Origin: Anastrepha obliqua
Lineage: Eukaryota; Arthropoda; Insecta; Diptera; Tephritidae
Length of the DNA: 64,000 nucleotides
Direction: 5' to 3'
Assembly (NCBI RefSeq): GCF_027943255.1
Contig: NC_072897.1
Location: forward strand, 63,388,406-63,452,405
Shown: in pieces, positions 61,440 through 64,000 of the stretch
Position numbering within the stretch: position 1 is the stretch's first letter
Layout of the letters: every line of letters begins with the position of its first letter
Notes under the pieces: generated by a model
What the model was told of the DNA's origin: nothing
What the model saw: only the letters and a program-made list of their open reading frames with translations
The model's database searches: none
Position numbers and translations under genes: made by a program

Positions 61440-64000
61440 CACGTTCTTAAATCAGATTTACTCTAGAGATATTGTTGTTGCAAAAATCTAGTACTGGAAG
61501 CTATCGTAGTTTCGGCCTTCTACTCTACGACTCTTTACAGTCGGCCCCTTCAAGGGGGCTAAGAGAAGTAGTCCAGTATGGAGAATCCAATAATCTGGGG
61601 ATAATAGTGGGCTGTGATGCAAACTCCTAGAACATAGTAAGGGGAAGCAGCAAATGCAACCCCAGAGGTCTCACGTTACTTTTTTTTATTCTGCTGACTT
61701 ATTTGGTTATTCAGAACATTGGTAACAAACCAACTTTTGTGACCAAAAGAAGAGAAGAGGTGATTGATTTAACACTTACCAATACGTTGGTTGGAAATCA
61801 AATGAACCATTGGTGAGTCTTAGAAGAAGATTGTCGTTCAGATCATCGTCTTATCGAGTTCCGACTGGGGTGATACTATATAAATTCCTTCTGGTAGGAA
61901 TTCTCAGGTACATTCAGGTATGGTGAGCTCTTAACGGAGCGGATACCAAACCTGAAAAACTCAAATCTTTAGAAATGATTGAAGATGCCACTGAAAATTT
62001 AGAAGGTGCTTTAATCAGTTACTTTGAGAAACTGTGCCCACTCAGTCAAATCTGACAGGGGAAAGCAGTCCCTTAGTGGAACGCTGAACTCTCAAATCTT
62101 CGTATACGATCCAGAAAACTTGTTAATTAAGCCTTAAAAAACCAAACAGAAGTGGACTGGACCAATTATCGACTTACACAGAGAGAATACAAGACAAAAG
62201 TGGGACAAGCCAAACTTGAATCTTATAGAAATTTCTGTAGTATTATACATTCGAAGAAATGAAGGAAACAGTTAGACTATGTAAGGGGCTTCAACTAGAC
62301 CGCTCTGTAAGGCTGGATTCCATTCGAAAACCTGACGTTCAATGCTCTACTTGAAACCCATTTTCTGTGTAGTAGAACGCTTTCTGAAGTAGAAAACAGA
62401 ATTGACATTAACGGTAACAATGGTGGAACCTCTAGGTACAGCTGGTATATTGCTAGTCAGATAGTGACAAAGGAATCGATAAGGTTTTCTTTATCTTCCT
62501 TTGAAAACTTTAAGTCCCCTCGACCTGATGGAATATACCCAGCAATGTTAAAGAAAGGAAGAAACAGGCTGATTGAGGCCCTAAAAAGGATATTCACAGC
62601 GTGTCTTGCACTTGCTCACATACCAGCTCAATAACGACGTGTAAGAGTAGTATTTCGAAACGAAAACAAAGAAGACTATTCCCTAGCTAAAAGTTTTAGA
62701 CCATTCAGTTTGACATCGTTCGTGTTGAAAAGTCTAAAACGAGTTGTAGAGAGACATATTCGAGTGAAGGTATTGTCGAGAAGCCCACTTAGTAGAAATG
62801 AACATGCTTACCAGTGTGGGAAATCATACTAATCAGCCTTACACGATCTTGTTAACAAGATTGAAGCCGGGCTGGAAGCTGACGAATACACAATTGAGGG
62901 GGCTTTTGATAATGCCACTTTTGACTCAATATGTTCTTCAGCTGAACGACATGGAATTAATCTAGCCATTGTAAAATGGATACACTCCATGCTCTCTGAG
63001 AGGTTGCTAGCCGCTGGTGAGAACAGTAACGATATAACTACCGTCAGGCCCAAGCAAGAATACTCCGAAGAGGGTATTCTTTCTCCGCTGCAGTGGTGCT
63101 TCGTCGTAGACTCTCTTCTAACGGAGATGCAGAAACTTGTATTTCTTGTCCAAGCATACGCGTACGATGTCTGTGCGCTAACGTCGGATAAATCCTTAAG
63201 AAGGCTTTGCATTAAAGTGTAGGGGATTCTGAATAAAATCAACGACTGGTGCACGAGACAAATTCTTTCCGTCAATCCGTACAAAACCAGCATAGTCTTG
63301 TTAACGAAAAAACGGAAACTAGATGGACTTAGTCCTTCAGCATAGAAAGGTGTGACATTCAGCCGCTCTGAGAAAGTTAAATATCTAGAATTAATCTTGG
63401 CCACCGTAGCCGAATGGTTGGTGCGTGACTACCATTCGGAATTTAGAGAGAACGTAGGTTCGAATCTCGGTGAAACACCAAAAATAAGAAAACGTTTTTT
63501 CTAATAGTGGTCGCCCCTCTACAGGCAATGGCAAACCTCCGAGTGTATTTCTACCATGAAAAAGCTCATAATAAAAAAGTATTTGATGTTCGGGGTCCGC
63601 TTGAAATAGTAGGAACAACATCAAGAAGCGTGCCACGAATAAAGGGAGGAGCTCGGCCACACACCCAAAAAGGGTGTACGCGTCAATTATATATTTATAT
63701 AATCTTGTATAAGAAGCTGATTTGGGAAACATATATTTCGCTGAAGGTGGATCGCGTATTGAGGATCTTTCATCAATGCCGTAAAGCCCTTGGCAAAACC
63801 TAGGGTCTGAAAGCTCCTGTGGTCTGATGGATACACACAATAGACCAATCAGCACTTATGCTTCTAAGGTTTGATGGTGATACCCTAAATGCCACGCTTG
63901 ATTTGCTCCCCTTGTATCTTAACATACAACAGGAAGCAATGTGTTGACTCCACAAATATGGCCTTTGGGATGAAGACGGAACTTCAGGACACAGGGAAAT
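61440..64000 (+). pseudogene. LINE ORF2 (endonuclease, RT), interrupted by a SINE, runs off the window
   Basis: Endonuclease scraps: IIVGCDAN-like block with NPRGLT near 61600-61670, then NKPTFVTKRREEVIDLTL-like text near 61725-61775, and a SDHRLIEF block near 61840. Linker: TNYRLTQREYKTKVGQAKLE near 62160. RT: FENFKSPRPDGIYPAMLKKG near 62505, SLTSFVLKSLKRVVERHIR near 62710, and AYAYDVCAL at about 63157 where YADD is expected. After the SINE the thumb region continues (ETYISLKVDRVL, CRKALGKT). Same general kind as the minus-strand LINE at 5265-7890. Many stops. Confidence 0.75.
63400..63699 (+). mobile_element. tRNA-derived SINE, 300 bp, 8-bp target duplication
   Basis: The 5' part is tRNA-like with an A box (TAGCCGAATGG, 63407-63417) and a B box (GGTTCGAATCT, 63457-63467), the internal promoter of RNA polymerase III. 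A tRNA-unrelated body (GCAATGGCAAACCTCCGAG...) and an AT-rich tail follow. It is flanked by TAATCTTG (63392-63399 and 63700-63707), and the LINE frame continues across. I recall this SINE body in fruit-fly genomes; that is memory, not a search. Confidence 0.92.

Noticed and set aside
63400..63475. Functional tRNA gene
   Set aside because: The A and B boxes are present, but the acceptor stem does not pair convincingly, and the sequence continues as a SINE body with target duplications.

Overview
The window looks like a repeat-dense, gene-poor stretch of an insect nuclear genome, most likely a higher fly (Brachycera) and plausibly a tephritid fruit fly. The evidence is the set of animal transposon families present (R1-, I-, Jockey-, L2/CR1-like and RTE LINEs; gypsy- and copia-type LTR elements; hAT, piggyBac, PIF/Harbinger, mariner and Helitron DNA elements; a tRNA-derived SINE), GT-AG introns in two transposon ORFs, and abundant CATATGTATG microsatellites. 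The tephritid guess rests on remembered resemblance of the SINE and of the 15.5 kb fold-back element to fly repeats, and is inference. I see no convincing single-copy host gene. Nearly every supportable coding stretch belongs to a mobile element, and most are decayed.

Layout. 1-12.9 kb: LINE territory. A block of at least 2,275 bp (1-2275) recurs at 6830-9104, carrying the same junction between a minus-strand RNase H-type LINE and a plus-strand R1-type LINE, so it is a segmental duplication. Between the copies lie a LINE 3' end, a hAT remnant, a 5' RTE fragment and a Harbinger transposase fragment. 13.2-22.7 kb: a deleted gypsy-type element whose 3' LTR holds a piggyBac-like element (TTAA site), which holds a hAT element (8-bp target duplication). 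A hAT-like fold-back MITE and an endonuclease-like ORF sit in the gypsy leader. 22.9-25.0 kb: a second gypsy remnant (minus strand) split by a TTAA MITE. 27.7-29.4 kb: a Harbinger-like element with a spliced Myb/SANT-like ORF. 29.6-31.6 kb: remnant of a cysteine-containing repetitive family I cannot name. 31.6-38.9 kb: an L2/CR1-type LINE interrupted by a Jockey fragment and by an apparently intact RTE element (997-codon ORF, 13-bp target duplication). 40.7-45.2 kb: R1-type and I-type LINE remnants.

45.7-59.5 kb: one minus-strand Helitron split twice. The first split is a young copia element (near-identical LTRs, 5-bp target duplication). The second is a 6.3-kb terminal-inverted-repeat element (52868-59177), here called element X, flanked by a 7-bp duplication. 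The Helitron reading frame resumes across both insertions. Element X is the best candidate for something undescribed: it has long TIRs, holds three same-orientation copies of a 0.7-kb TIR element each with its own 3-bp target duplication, a mariner scrap, tRNA-like B-box repeats and a two-monomer tandem array, and its only candidate transposase piece is a small zinc-finger ORF. 59.9-61.4 kb: a tandem duplication and a dispersed inverted repeat. 61.4-64 kb: another LINE, interrupted by a 300-bp tRNA-derived SINE with 8-bp target duplications.

The elements do not form a pathway. They record successive insertions, and order can be read from nesting: Helitron before copia and X; gypsy before piggyBac before hAT; L2-type LINE before Jockey fragment and RTE; LINE before SINE. 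Coordinates without visible target duplications are approximate, and all alignments were made by eye.
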